Positions 14,915 to 28,150 are shown, numbered from the stretch's first letter. The stretch is 50,000 nucleotides of DNA from Paratrimastix pyriformis (GCA_027972325.1 JAPMOS010000021.1:210001-260000); one strand, 5' to 3'. Notes: generated by a model from the sequence alone, not told the origin. Numbers and translations: made by a program.

Positions 14915-17900
14915 TCACTGCTCCCTTGAGGCGTCGCCGCTCCTGTCCCCTTCACCAGCCTCCATCCCCTCCCGCTGTTGTCCATCCCCCTCCTCCTGCT
15001 GCTCCTCCTGCCCCACCTGAGTCACTTCGACGCCCACGTAGAATAGCCCGTCCTCATCCAAGAATCCGGCGCTCTCGTCCAGCCACTCCTGCAGAGGAGC
15101 CAAGTAGGGACCGCGCCCCGAGGCTGCCCGGAGGAGCTCGCAGAAGTCGAACTCGGGAAGGGCAGCCGCACGGGAGGCAGCGGGCTGGCGCAGGTTGAGC
15201 AGATGGAAGGCACATCGGTAGAGCTTGCGCGAGTGGGGGTAGGCCAGGCAGAGCGAAATCGGATGCAAGTAGACGTAGAGGACCGGGCCCGTGCGGGGGT
15301 CTGGCTTGACTTCGGCCGAGATCATCCTAAGAATGAAAAGGAAGGCGGGGCAGACCGAGTGAGCCGACAGTGATCCCGCAGTGAAACACGCCCATCCAAC
15401 ACCAACTGGCACTGATTGCACCACAGACCACACCTCGCCACCGGTGAGCACAAATTCGTTGGTGTAGTTTTCGCCGGACTGGACAAAGTACACTTGGGGT
15501 ATATGACCGGGGGACTGCTCTGGGGCCAGGGCCAGGGCCAGGACGGTGCTCAGGTGAAGCGAGGCGAATTGCTCCCGGGAGAAGGACACCTGAAGCGGGA
15601 CAGGGAAAGATGAAGATGGTGGAACGAACAGGCCGCGGGAACGGACCTGGTTAGGCCCCGCACGGCCCCAGTTTGCCCGGCCCCTCGGCTCGCCCTGCTG
15701 TCGCATCCGAGCCAGACAGCCCTGGACCAACATGGCTGGCGGAACTGCCGGGTCTCGAGAGAGCGTCTCGAACTGGGGCAAATCGAGGAAGGCCCAACGC
15801 AGGGCCCCCAGCAGTTCGGCCCGCAAGCGGGCCACCTCGGCGGGGGGTTCGGGTGGCGGGGGGACGATGACCATCGAGCGGGCATCGTCCAGCGATGCGG
15901 CGGGGCTGACCGGGGAGGGAGCCGCTGGCCGGAAGGCGGGGTGGTGGTGGAGGTAGTAATCCAGGGCGTCGAAGACCTGAGGGTATGTGTGCGTGCGGGT
16001 TGGGGGCCGGAGAACACGAAATTGACGCGAAATTGCGGACCCCCTATGGGGGTTCGGACCAGACAAGTCAGTCCTTCGGGAACCATGAACAGACAGGCAC
16101 GAAATTTGAAAATACGGGGTTTAGTGATGGATACGAAATTTCGTGTTCTACGGTCGGACCAGAGAAGGGGAGAATATCACAACCGAAAAGGTCCAATTTT
16201 GTCAGGGCCGGGTACAATAACTCGTGTCTGCGTGCGGTTTTCGCGACGGAGTTGTCTGATCTGTGCCTCCGTCAAAGGTGGGGTGGGGGGATCCGAAATT
16301 TCGTGGTCCAAAGTCCACACGTCGACTGTCGAAAGGCAGACCTCACTCTCGTTGGCCACGCCAAGCCTGTCCTCGTGTACCAGGGCACCAAGAATATCAG
16401 GGGTGAGCCCCAACCAGTCGCCCCAGAGTTTGGGCTGCTGGCGGGCCGCCCGCACGGCCGGGCCGAAGCCCCGACATGAGCTCAGCATCCATCGGTCTTG
16501 GAGTACGTCGAAGGGCGGGACTGGGCCGCAGCCGACAGGAGAGCCTGGTGGTGATGGTGGATCGAACGTCGGAGGTGTGCGGGAGAGGGGTGTTTGTGTT
16601 GCACATCCAAAACAACAACAAGAGGACACCACCCAACACCAGAAAAGGGGGGCGATGATGATGGTGGTGGTGACGGTGATGATGATTGGATGATGCTTGA
16701 AACATGGGACGATGTGGATGATGATGATTGGATAATGATGTGGAGGTGGATGACGATGATGACTAGATGATGATGACTGGATGGTGATGGTGATGGTGAT
16801 GGTGGTGATGGTGATGGTGGTGATGGTGATGGTGATGGTGATGGTGATGGTGATGGTGATGATGAATGGGGCGGACCGGCCATCGGTTCTGGGGCCCCGT
16901 CGGCCGGGATGAACTGGAGGTCCTGCTGCTCCTCCGCCATGTCGGACGCCTCGGCAATGGCATCGGGCGACGGTTCGGCCGGGACCGCCGTCACGGGTGT
17001 GACCGTGTCGCCTGGGGATGTGGCGGGTGTGGCCGATTGTGGAGTGGGCGGGGCCGAGAGTGCGTGGGGCGGTGGAACGACGCAGGGACTGGGGATCACC
17101 GAGAGACCAAGGGGCGGCGGCGGCGGCGGCACGGGCGAGGGGGCATGGTGCAGGCGGGAAGAGGGGGCGGAACGCTCGGAAGAGAAAGACTGGTCACTAA
17201 TCGGCGAAAGAGCGGGGGTAAGAAGCATGTGATGAAGGGGGGCAGCGCCCAACAGACACAAAATGGTGCCGCCGGCCTACCCCACATGCAGCCTCGGGCC
17301 CAGGTTGCTTCAGGAAACCTCGCATCGGCTGCCCAGTCGGCGCGGGCGTGCCGGCTTGACTCTGTTTGGGGGCGAAGGGGGCGGCACCGTGTTTGGAGCT
17401 GTCCCCATCTGATCCGATCCACTCCGGGGCCACCGTGCCGAAGCCGAACGGATTGTACTGCGCCCAGCCCGAGGGCAGACTGCCCGGGGTCGGGGGTGGA
17501 GTGGGGCTCGAATCCCAGGCCGGGCCACCTGGGGCCTGAGTCTGGGGCGGCTTGTCCCCTTCTGTGGCGGTGGGGGGTTGCTGGAGGGCCCCGCCGTTCT
17601 GTCCGAGCGAAGGGTCCGACAAGTCGTTGGTCGAGCAGGCAGACGAGGGAGACAGCGGGCCGGCCATGACGCCGCAGGGGCCTGGCAGTTTGATCGGGGC
17701 GAGGCGGAGGGGGAGCTGCTGATGCGGCCCGACGGGTGTCGATGAGGCGACAGGCGGGGTCCCACAGCTAAGCGGAGCCGGGGATAGAATGGCCGGGGCA
17801 CGGAGGATGGGCAGCAGGGCAGGCGTCGAGGCGGTTGCCACCACGGAGATGACGCCCGGCGGCGTCGGTTTTCCCGCGGCCGCAGGTGCTGGGATGGCCG

Positions 17901-20196
17901 TTGTGGTGGTCGGCAGGGGCACTGCGCTCGTCGGCACAGCAATCTCCACCTCGTCGTCCCCCTCGATCGCCTCGGTGCTGTGGTTGGAGGGTGCCGTCCG
18001 GCAATCCTGGAAGACCTCGGTTTGATTGGAACTGTGAGTCGAGTGCAGCGTACCGCCAGAGGATGGCGTATTCGCAAGGGGCGAGATGTGCTGCTCCGGA
18101 TGATGCGAGGGGGAACTGTCAGCCCCAGGGTGGAGAACCCGGCCACCATCAAGGGCGTGCAGTGCCGGGGAGTTCGCGGCCGACGCCACCTGGAGGAACG
18201 GCGCGGATGCGCCCTCTGGGAGATCAGAGGAGGATAATACGATGAACAAAGTAAGACAAGGAGCCTGACGATTCGCCAATAACAAATCACCACAAGAACC
18301 CCAAAACAACGCACGGGAGGAGTCAGGAGGACCTGTGATTGCCGGCTCCACGGGCCGATCCACCACGTGTCCCGAAGTCGTGCGTTTCATGGTGGGAAGT
18401 GCCGCCCCCGGCCCTGGCAGCTCTGGTGCGGCCGGATCCGATGGGGGCGACACGCGATCCCCGTCTTCATACACGGCAGGCATCCCCATGGGCGGCTGGG
18501 GGGAACTCACTGAGCGCTGATGGCGGGCGGCGGACATACGCGGGGACTCGGTGGAGACGGCCGAGATGGACAGGGACCGCAGATGATGCACTGCGGGAAC
18601 AACGGCGGTTGGCGGGGGTGTAGCAGCAAGCGGGACAGCTTCCGCCGGGCCGACCGACGTCTCGGTGGTGGCGGGGGTGTTGGTGTTGCTGTGGTGGTGG
18701 TGATGGCCGTGGTGGTGGTGATGATGGTGGTGATGGCCGTGGTGCGATGAAGGAGTCGTGACGGCCGCCTGGGTCTGGACAACGAGAGGGACGCTGCGGA
18801 CGGGGTGTCCGTCGGGCGAAGACGACGACGACTGTGAGAAGACGGGCGAACTGGCGGGGGGCGGAGGAGACGAGGAGTGGGAGGCCGAACGGGAAGCTAT
18901 GGATCGAAAAGAAACCCATACAAAAAATAAAGATGAGCCGATTCAGGGTCGGTGATGGAGCGCCAGACCATCACTGCGTGCCGCCGTCTCGACAAGATTC
19001 CCACCACCAGCCTGTTTGCTGGTCAATCCAGACTGGGATTGCTTCCCCTCTTCGGCCGGTGGGTCCACAATCACCATCGACCCGTCCTGCCGGTGCTCCT
19101 CCGCTGCCTCCGCTGGCTCTTCCCCTGCCTCTTCACCCGCCTCTTCTTCATCGTCGCCGGCCTTCATCATGGTGGCCATGGTTGTGGCGGGCGGATGCGG
19201 CCGGACGGGGGCCAGGGTGGGGAACGACCCGTGCAGTGACATGAGAGACACACCGAAGGTGGGCGCGAGGTTCCCCGGTCGGTTGCGCGCGGCCGCTTGG
19301 CGGGCCAGCAGAAGCGGAGGCGGTGGGGTGCTTGTTGTGGCGAGCTGAGTGATGGACGGGGCTGGAGCAGCAGGGCCAGCGCTCGTCGTCCCCGCCCCCG
19401 TCCCCGCCCCCGTTCCCGTCACCACCCCCGCCCCACAAGCTGCTTCGTCGCCATTTGGAGCATTTGCGGATGTGGGCTGAGGGATGGCAGACTGTGGAAC
19501 GCGCGCAGCAGAATTGGGAGGATCCAGGTTCGAACCCGACACGACGGAGATGGTGGTATGGCTGGACATGGTCAACGGGCCGGAGAAGGTCGGGCTGCCT
19601 GCTGGGAGGCGATGGGAAGAGAGCGTCGGGCTCGGGCCGCCATCCTCCGCCGCCTGGGAGGACGAGACGTCTGCGGGCCGAGCGCTCACATCGTGCTCTC
19701 CGGATTGGAGGAATGCGGCCACGCGGGCATGGTCTGCGGTGTGTATGCGCGCCGCGTCAGAAATCAGATGGAACGAAATGAGCCCGCGAGCCGGGAGCAG
19801 AGCGGAACAGCAGCAACAGCAGCAGGGCATCGCGTGGACGGACCTTTTTCAGCAATCTTGGGCAGTTCCGCCGCGGACAGGCACCGATAGAGCTCCAATG
19901 CCCGTGCCTTGCTCGGGAGGACACACCCGGGACGCGGCGGGTGGGAGGGGCAAGGGCTGTGCAGGACGGGTGTCGGTGGGAGCGAGGCGAGTGACTCGGG
20001 GGGTGTCACTGAGGCGTGGGAATCACTCACGCCACGCTGGTGGCGGGGCCGGCGGAGGGTGGGAGTGTCAGGGTTCGTGGATCCTTCCAGGGCTTGCAGG
20101 GACGGAGACCCGGGAACGAGGGCGATCGGGGAGACCAACGAAGGTGTGTGCTGGGAGTGAGGTGGCGTGGAAATTTCGTGTTGCTGCTGCTGTTGT

Positions 20197-20228
<32 letters not shown>

Positions 20229-21185
20229 TTGTTGCTGCTGAAACAAGACGTGGGCATGAGTGAGCCAGGCCAGGTAGAAAACCGACTCGGAGGGTCTGTC
20301 CATGGGCAGGAGAAGTGAGCGAAGAGCCGCATCAGCAGACAGACTCGATCAGGAAACTTTCATGCGCAAAGAGTGGGTGTGCCAGCAGGGGGATCCAATT
20401 GAACAGGGTCGGATGGGCACGCATATAATGGGCAATGGCGATGCTCGCATCCGTCGGATGAAGCAGATAACGTCGGCACAGGAGAAGAACGAGCGAAGGT
20501 GGCCAGGAGGCGAGCGAGAGAGCGCCTGGGTCGGGTGCACTGGCCACGCACTATGGTTACGAGTGAGTGTGTTGAGATGGGAGGAAGAGCCGAGAACGAG
20601 AAGACAGACAGCGAGGGCAAGGTGCCTGACGTCGCGCATCCCACAGAAATGCGCCTGCGTTTGCAAAGTGCGGGCCAGTGATACACAGGAACGGCAGACC
20701 TGAAGCGCAATGTTCACGCAATTATCCAGGGTCACAAATTGCGGGAGAACAAGGGCAGAACGCAAGGCTTCCTCCAAGAGGGTCACCTTAAAAAAGCTAA
20801 GGGAGGGTTTCGTTCAGCATCATCTTTGAACTGATACGAACCTCGCGCAGTTAAGAAGAGGCACAATCGTAGCAGGAGACATGGGAATTTGTCCAGAGTA
20901 AAGTATCTCGAGAAGGGAAGGCAGATGCGTGTACGGGTGAAGGGCTGGAGGAATGATTTTCTGAGACACGAGACGGGTGAAGTCGAGAGTCGCGAGGGGA
21001 GGTTCTTCGTGTTCTCCAAAAAAGATATTGGCAAAATAGTCTGAACGCAAGGCCAGCAGTGTCCGATGCGCATGGTAGGGGCCTGCTACTGTCAGAATGG
21101 TGACATCAAAGGGAATTCGAGGGGTATTTGTGGTTGACGGGAACCCAAGCAACTCTCGAAAACCTGCGGCATGCAGATTTTGCAT
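14915..21185 (-). CDS. Large BTB protein with BACK-like and MATH-like regions
   Basis: Thirteen exons join in phase to about 1,610 residues: 21185-20842, 20796-20700, 20654-20610, 20550-20345, 20295-19844, 19733-18969, 18896-18333, 18215-17258, 17196-16877, 16520-16342, 15976-15647, 15589-15429, 15326-14915. Exon 1 is a BTB domain (FDVTILTVAGPYHAHRTLLA, LRSDYFANIFFG). The middle is about 1,000 residues of Pro/Ser/Thr/Ala-rich sequence with a 14-Gln run (around 20190-20240) and a His-rich stretch. Exons 10-11 resemble BACK (LGVANESE joined to VFDALDYYLHHHP). Exon 13 resembles a MATH domain (LYVYLHP, YRCAFHLLNLR, LDESAGFLDEDGLFYVGVEV). BTB-BACK proteins are usually cullin-3 adaptors. The first intron boundary is ambiguous (GTTCGT or GTATCA); the other donors all begin GTC. 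The start at 21185 is the first Met in the exon; an earlier exon cannot be excluded. Confidence 0.68.
16640..16870. repeat. GATGGT/GAT repeat, intron 9 of the BTB gene
   Basis: Imperfect GAT and GGTGAT array; in the minus-strand transcript it reads ATC/ACC repeats. Confidence 0.85.
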
Positions 21186-21641
21186 AGACGGGTCATCCAC
21201 CAGCGCGGAGTTGTTCAGCTCAACGTTTTCCGGAATGATTGTGATGCCGCGGAGATGATGGAGATTGGCGCCGGCAGTCAGTCAGTCTCGTGTTAATGCA
21301 GCCTCGTGTGAGGCTAACTAAGGAGCCATGAGAAAGAAATCACAAAAGGTTTTATCCCCCAATTCCCCCGTCACCTCATCACCTCCGATAGGCTTCGGCT
21401 CAAAGTGCATCGCATCTCATCACCCCCACCTCCTTCACTGGTGAGCCTCGGCCTCGTGGTTGCGCTTGGTCGGTATGCCACCATCCTAGGTCGCCCCGAA
21501 AGCAAGCCAGGGAGAGAAAATGGATGGAAGAGCGACGACCTAAGACTTCCCCCCCCTCCCCGCAGGTTTTGAGGACGAGCCCACCCGGCGAGCCTGACGC
21601 TGCCGTCGTCCACCCGCAAAGGAGAGGGGTTCGGTCGATTG
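21186..21641. other. Gap between BTB gene start and LINE 3' end
   Basis: It should hold the BTB gene promoter and the 3' untranslated end of the LINE, since both are on the minus strand. I see no poly-A tail or clear target-site duplication marking the LINE end. The minus strand just above 21185 stays open for about 30 codons without a Met, so some of it could be coding through an upstream exon. Confidence 0.4.
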
Positions 21642-22367
21642 CTATGTAGTGGAGGCCTCGTTTCGGTGGCCGCTAGTCTGCTGGATGGGCACAGCAGGCA
21701 GCCTTCCTTGGCTCAGCCCCGGTGGTGTCGTCTCCCGCCGGGCCCTCCGATCGCCGGCCGTCCGCGGTGGCTCGGCTCGTCGCACCTTGAGCAGTTGCAG
21801 CCGGCGCGCGTGGGCCTGGGCCAAGAAGTCTCCCGCAATCCGGTTGACGGCCTCACGAGTCGGGCGCCCCCAACCAGCGGCCGGCCTCCCGATCATGACC
21901 TGCCACTTGTCCGCGCCCAGGGCCTCGAGATGGGCCCAGTCCGGGGCCCCCAGGACCGCATGGAGGCGGTCCCAGGCCTTCTTGCGGAGCTCCTCGTAGG
22001 CGGGGCACTGCTGGATGATGTGTTGGGCGTCCTCGAGTGGTCCCGCGTCGTTGCAGCAGATGCAGGCTCCCCCGCGCTTCGCCTCAGGCCTGTTCTTCCA
22101 GGTGCGCATGAACTCACCGTTCAGGTACATCCCTGCGCGCAGTTGGGCTGCTATGCGGCGCCCCGCCGGGCTCATGTCGTCCAGGTAGGCCTCGCTGTGG
22201 CCAAAGTCCTGCTTGACCTGCCGCAGGAGTGCCAGCCTTGGGTGCGAGTGGGCGTCCTCCATCTTCGCGCGCCACTTGGCCTCCACATGTGTGCGCACTC
22301 GCTTCCGGACCAAGTCCTTCCAGGCCCCGATGCCGATGGTCCGGATGGCCTCGTCCACCGGGCGCAC
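21642..22367 (-). pseudogene. LINE ORF2, C-terminal part with Cys/His knuckle
   Basis: Reads ...KRGGACICCNDAGPLE, then DAQHIIQQCPAYEELR: a Cx2C-type pair followed by H and C, the knuckle that ends ORF2 in many LINE clades. The preceding helix-rich stretch (KDLVRKRVRTHVEAKWRAKM) continues the reverse transcriptase thumb. It is in a different frame from the reverse transcriptase, and overlaps it at 22172-22367. Confidence 0.75.
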
Positions 22368-23890
22368 CCCGTGCCAAGGCCATAGTCCGCCATGACCGCC
22401 TCAGCAGCCCCGGCCCATTCGCCGATGCACTGGTGTCCTGTCCTCACCTCTGGGAGCTTCTCACCCAGCTCCACCAGTTCGCGGACCAGGCGGCCCTGCG
22501 GCAGCAGCTTGATGCGGCCCCATTCGAACATGATCTCCTGGGCCCGCAAGGCCGCCACCGGTATCAGGCCCAGATCGGCCTCGACCGCTGCGGATGATGC
22601 TTGCCCCATACACTGGAGGGCATAGCAGGCGAAGACGCGTTGAACCGAGTCCATTGCTCGCTCGGCCTTTTGGTCGCGCAGGTCAGGGAAGGCCGCCGCC
22701 GCCCAGAGCAACTTCGGCAGGGCAAAGGTGCGCCACAATGCACAGAGCAGCCTCGGAGGGACGGCCCCAACACGGCCTAGCAGCCGGCTGATGGAGCCCC
22801 TCATCGCACAGGCCGCCCGGATCCGTCCGCTCGTGTGGGCCTTTGTACGTGCATCGCATTCGAGTTCCGCGCCCAGGAAGCGGAAGACTCTGGTCTGTTC
22901 CAACGTCTTGCCGCTGAGACGGACTGACCATGGTTCCGGCTTCGGCTTCGCAGCAGTGGGCTCCTTCTTGCGCTTCTCCTCGCGCTGGGCCGCCCAGTTT
23001 TCAAAGGCCATCGACCGACATTTGTCAGGCGCCCACTCGAAGCGCCTTTCTCGTGCCACCACGTCGCATTCGTCGAGAGCTTGCTGCAGGGCTTCGGGGG
23101 TCTCGCCAAGGACAGAGACGTCGTCCGCGAATAGCAGACCCGGGATGCGCTCCCTCCTGCCGGGCACCAGAACGCCGTGGCCTCGCGCCCGCAGCCTCCG
23201 CACGAGGCCGTCAATGAAGAACAGATACAGGCCCGGGGATGCCGGGCACCCCTGTCGCAGGCCACGGTGAATCTCAAAGATGGGCCCCCGTTCGCCTCGT
23301 ACGACAACCGCCGCCTCGGTCTTCGCGTACATGGCCATCAGCAGGAGCAGGAGGCAGCCCCGGCAGCCACGCGCCTGCAGGATGGCCCACAAGATGTGTC
23401 GGTCGACGGTATCGTAGGCGGCACGGATGTCCAAGAAGGCTGCGTACGTGCTCAGCCTGGCCTTGCGGCGGAGGGCCACGATCTCCTGCAGGGCGATGAC
23501 CTGCTGGACCGCCGAGTGCTCCCGGCGGAAGCCTCCCTGCTCCTCCGCCAGGCCCGGCTCCAGGGAGGACCGCAGCCTCCGGTCCAGGGCCAGGGCCAGC
23601 ACCTTGGAGGCCACTGGGGCCAGGGCAATCGGGCGGTATGCGGTCGGGCTCTGGCCTCCCTTGCTCTTGTGGACCGGTACCAAGTGGGAGAGGCGCCACT
23701 GTTCCGGCCACAGGCCCCACCGCCAGGTGAGCTCAAAGAAGAGGCGGAGGGCTTCGGTGAACGTTGACCCTGCCCGCTTCAGGAACAGCGGGGGGATGCC
23801 GTCCGGTCCCGGCGCTCCGCCACTCCGCAGATCCCCCAGGGCCAGCTCCACCTCCTCCCGAGTGAGTGGCCTGTCCATGGTGGCTGCCAT
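22172..23890 (-). pseudogene. LINE reverse transcriptase
   Basis: All core motifs are present: APGPDGIPPLFLKR (motif 1), YRPIALAP (2a), YAAFLDIRAAYDTVDR (A), RGLRQGCPASPGLYLFFIDG (B), GLLFADDVSVLGE (C, the catalytic FADD) and FRFLGAELE (D/E). It would copy the element's RNA at a nicked target site. The start MAATMDRPLTREEVELAL is only the open-frame start; in the intact element it continues from the endonuclease, which lies in another frame. Confidence 0.9.
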
Positions 23891-25210
23891 CCGGCCTGCT
23901 GACGACGGCTCAAACTCGAGGCTGGGTAGCGGCGGCGGTGGCCCGGCAGCATCTCTCCAACCTTGCGGAAATGGGCCGTGAACTCCTCGAGGCCCACCCC
24001 CAGCTCCTGGTCGGCCTCTTCAGGGTGCTCCTCCCCCAAGAGCCGTGTGAGGGACCACCAGGATCGCTCCCCCGAGAGGCGGAACTCGGCCATCATGCCG
24101 CTCTTCGCCGCTCGGGCCTCCCGCCGAAAGGCGCTGCGGGCTGCCTTCACACCAGGGCCTCTCCTCTGGGCCATCTTGGCCCGCCACAGATCGGCGAGCC
24201 GAGGGGTCCACCATGCTCGGGAGGCCGCGGTGACCCGCTTCCTTCCAACCGCTTCCCTGCCAGCGCGGCGGAGAAGAGCCAGCAATTGGTCCCATCTCAA
24301 CTTCAGCAGCTCTGGGGAGGCCAGACTCTTGGTGTCCGCCTCCAGGCGGGAGAGGAGGTCGGCAGCCCCGAGGGATGCCTCCTCCTCGAAGTGGGCCCAG
24401 TTGGCCTTGTCCAAACACCAGGCCCACCGCGGCTTGGTGCGACCCTTGCGCCTGGGCGGGGGCGGGGCGACGCGGACTGTGCCTGAGAGGTGGACAGCGC
24501 GGTGCTCGCACGCTGAATCCGGGACCTCCTGGCCCATCGGGTCCAGCAGATTGCGGCTGGCCGCCCGCGGTGCCACCACTTCCCGCGGTTGCTGGAGGCC
24601 GTCCAGCAGATAATAATCCACCTTGGTGGATACATGCCTTAAGCCCCCAGGGTCATAGCTTGGGAGCGGGGCGTCCCCATCCTGGGCCGCGATGGTGAGC
24701 CCGGCTTGCTCAGCCAGCAGCTGCAGGAGTTCCCCCTGCTCATTGCCGTTGTCCGAGGGGGAGGGGACATGCACATTAAAATCGCCGGCGATCACCACAG
24801 GGGGCTGCCGGGGGCGCAGGGTGCGGATGCACTCGAAGAGTTCCCCAGCCGTATAGGCGCCGAAGCTCCGTGGCTTAAAGTAGCATGCCCCAAAGAGAAC
24901 GCCCCTTGATACGACCCATACCGTGCAGTCGTGCAGGTAGGGGGGGGATAGACGGCGGGCTCCTTGGGCCCATGGCCCGGAGAGACCAAGGGCGACCCCG
25001 CCAGAGGGACGTTCGCCGGTCCAGCTCGCGTGGCCTTCCACAAACCAGCGGAAACCCTGGATGCGGGGGGCCTCTTGGTCGGAGAGCCAGGTCTCAGTAA
25101 GAAAGACGGCCTGGACTCCGCGGGACAGATCGGCCACCGCACGGGCACGGTGCCGTGCGCGGATGCTGGACACATTCCAGCAGAGGGCCCGAAAGTTCTC
25201 GGGAGGTGCT
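23779..25210 (-). pseudogene. LINE endonuclease (APE type) and linker
   Basis: Within a 1,524-codon open frame (28353-23779) the part after about 25210 is an exonuclease III-like endonuclease: FRALCWNVSSIRAR, AVFLTETWLSDQEAP, GGVALGLSG, VVIAGDFNVHVPSPSD, and SACEHRAVHL for the terminal H motif. It nicks the target DNA. A basic linker with a WW pair follows before the frame change to the reverse transcriptase. Confidence 0.85.
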
Positions 25211-25914
25211 GGGGGAGAGCACCTCAGGTCCAAGGACGAGGGCTTGGCAGCAGGTGGGGGAGCCTCGGGCACGGGGCCCGGGGGCGGCTTGGGTCCGATC
25301 GGGCTCAGCCCAACCTCAGCGTTCCATTGCGCCGGCCGCTGTGGAAATTGCACCGGCAAGACGAGCGATCGGCCACCCGGCGAAGCGGCCCGATGCAGGG
25401 AGAGACCGGGTGCCGGGAGCGCCACAAGGGGCGCCACCCGGGGTCCGGCCAGCCAGACATGCGGAGCAGCAAAGGCGTCCACTGGACCATCGGGAAACCG
25501 CACGGCGCGGAAGACCACGCAGGCTGCGGAAACAAAGGCCCAGAGACCGGCCAGGCCCGCGAAGGCGGACAGAGGCCAGGCAGTGCAGGCGGCGCAGGCG
25601 GCGCATGCGGCGCGGGCGGCATCAGCAGCAAGGGCCCCGAGGACAGCGGGGACCCGGGCGGGCCACTCGCTGCCCCGCAAACGACGGCCCCCCGTGCGGC
25701 AAGCGCACCGACAAAGGCCCCGGAGGCATCGGGACGCGGCCACCCGCAAACGACGGCCACCCGGGTGGCAAGCGCACCGGCAAAAGGCCAGGCGGCACCG
25801 GCACCCGGCCACCAGACGGTGCGGCGCAGGCAGGCAGGAGCCTGACCCCGGACGGCAGCAGATGCACCAGAGGCGGGGGCGCAGGCAAGGCAGGCCCGGA
25901 TAGGCCAGGCAGCA

Positions 25915-28150
25915 TCGCATGCGGCGCAGCAGGCGGGGCCAAGAGCACAGGCAGCGGGGGCCCCGGGGACGGCGCCGACCCCGACGGGCCAGCCACCGAA
26001 CCCCCAGACGCGGACCCGAGCGGCCCGGCCGACGGCACCGACAAGCGGCGGCCCCCCGAGGCGCCAGCACCCGGCCGAGGGCCAGGCACCGGCGGAACAG
26101 CGGCCAAGGCGGCACCCGGCAGCGGCGCAGCAGGCGGGGCCAAGAGCACAGGCAGCGGGGGCCCCGGGGACGGCGCCGACCCCGACGGGCCAGCCACCGA
26201 ACCCCCAGACGCGGACCCGAGCGGCCCGGCCGACGGCACCGACAAGCGGCGGCCCCCCGAGGCGCCAGCACCCGGCCGAGGGCCAGGCACCGGCGGAACA
26301 GCGGCCAAGGCGGCACCCGGCAGCGGCGCAGCAGGCGGGGCCAAGAGCACAGGCAGCGGGGGCCCCGGGGACGGCGCCGACCCCGACGGGCCAGCCACCG
26401 AACCCCAGACGCGGACCCGAGCGGCCCGGCCGACGGCACCGACAAGCGGCGGCCCCCGAGGCGCCAGCACCCGGCCGAGGGCCAGGCACCGGCGGAACAG
26501 CGGCCAAGGCGGCACCCGGCAGCGGCGCAGCAGGCGGGGCCAAGAGCACAGGCAGCGGGGGCCCCGGGGACGGCGCCGACCCCGACGGGCCAGCCACCGA
26601 ACCCCCAGACGCGGACCCGAGCGGCCCGGCCGACGGCACCGACAAGCGGCGGCCCCCGAGGCGCCAGCACCCGGCCGAGGGCCAGGCACCGGCGGAACAG
26701 CGGCCAAGGCGGCACCCGGCAGCGGCGCAGCAGGCGGGGCCAAGAGCACAGGCAGCGGGGGCCCCGGGGACGGCGCCGACCCCGACGGGCCAGCCACCGA
26801 ACCCCCAGACGCGGACCCGAGCGGCCCGGCCGACGGCACCGACAAGCGGCGGCCCCCGAGGCGCCAGCACCCGGCCGAGGGCCAGGCACCGGCGGAACAG
26901 CGGCCAAGGCGGCACCCGGCAGCGGCGCAGCAGGCGGGGCCAAGAGCACAGGCAGCGGGGGCCCCGGGGACGGCGCCGACCCCGACGGGCCAGCCACCGA
27001 ACCCCAGACGCGGACCCGAGCGGCCCGGCCGACGGCACCGACAAGCGGCGGCCCCCGAGGCGCCAGCACCCGGCCGAGGGCCAGGCACCGGCGGAACAGC
27101 GGCCAAGGCGGCACCCGGCAGCGGCACGGCAGGCGGGGCCAAGAGCACAGGCAGCGGGGGCCCCGGGGACGGCGCCGACCCCGACGGGCCAGCCACCGAA
27201 CCCCCAGACGCGGACCCGAGCGGCCCGGCAGCACCGACAAGCGGCGGCCCCCGAGGCGCCAGCACCCGGCCGAGGGCCAGGCACCGGCGGAACAGCGGCC
27301 AAGGCGGCACCCGGCAGCGGCGCAGCAGGCGGGGCCAAGAGCACAGGCAGCGGGGGCCCCGGGGACGGCGCCGACCCCGACGGGCCAGCCACCGAACCCC
27401 CAGACGCGGACCCGAGCGGCCCGGCCGACGGCACCGACAAGCGGCGGCCCCCGAGGCGCCAGCACCCGGCCGAGGGCCAGGCACCGGCGGAACAGCGGCC
27501 AAGGCGGCACCCGGCAGCGGCGCAGCAGGCGGGGCCAAGAGCACAGGCAGCGGGGGCCCCGGGGACGGCGCCGACCCGACGGGCCAGCCACCGAACCCCA
27601 GACGCGGACCCGAGCGGCCCGGCCGACAGCACCGACAAGCGGCGGCCCCCGAGGCGCCAGCACCCGGCCGAGGGCCAGGCACCGGCGGAACAGCGGCCAA
27701 GGCGGCACCCGGCAGCGGCGCAGCAGGCGGGGCCAAGAGCACAGGCAGCGGGGGCCCCGGGGACGGCGCCGACCCCGACGGGCCAGCCACCGAACCCCCA
27801 GACGCGGACCCGAGCGGCCCGGCCGACGGCACCGACAAGCGGCGGCCCCCCGAGGCGCCAGCACCCGGCCGAGGGCCAGGCACCGGCGGAACAGCGGCCA
27901 AGGCGGCACCCGGCAGCGGCGCAGCAGGCGGGGCCAGAGCACAGGCCGCGGGGACGGCGCCGACCCCGACGGGCCAGCCACCGAACCCCCAGACGCGGAC
28001 CCGAGCGGCCCGGCCGACGGCACCGACAAGCGGCGGCCCCCCGAGGCGCCAGCACCCGGCCGAGGGCCAGGCACCGGCGGAACAGCGGCCAAGGCGGCAC
28101 CCGGCAGCGGCGCAGCAGGCGGGGCCAAGAGCACAGGCGACAGCAGAGCA
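25915..28150. repeat. Tandem array of about 200-bp GC-rich monomers inside the LINE
   Basis: The string AGGCGGGGCC(A)AGAGCACAGG recurs at 25931, 26132, 26333, 26532, 26732, 26932, 27131, 27327, 27527, 27725, 27927 and 28127, so there are eleven full periods of 196-202 bp and a twelfth start. Monomers are nearly identical, differing by one-base changes in C or G runs and a few small deletions. There are no stops in any minus-strand frame over 25622-27901, and plus-strand frames are open too. Confidence 0.95.
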
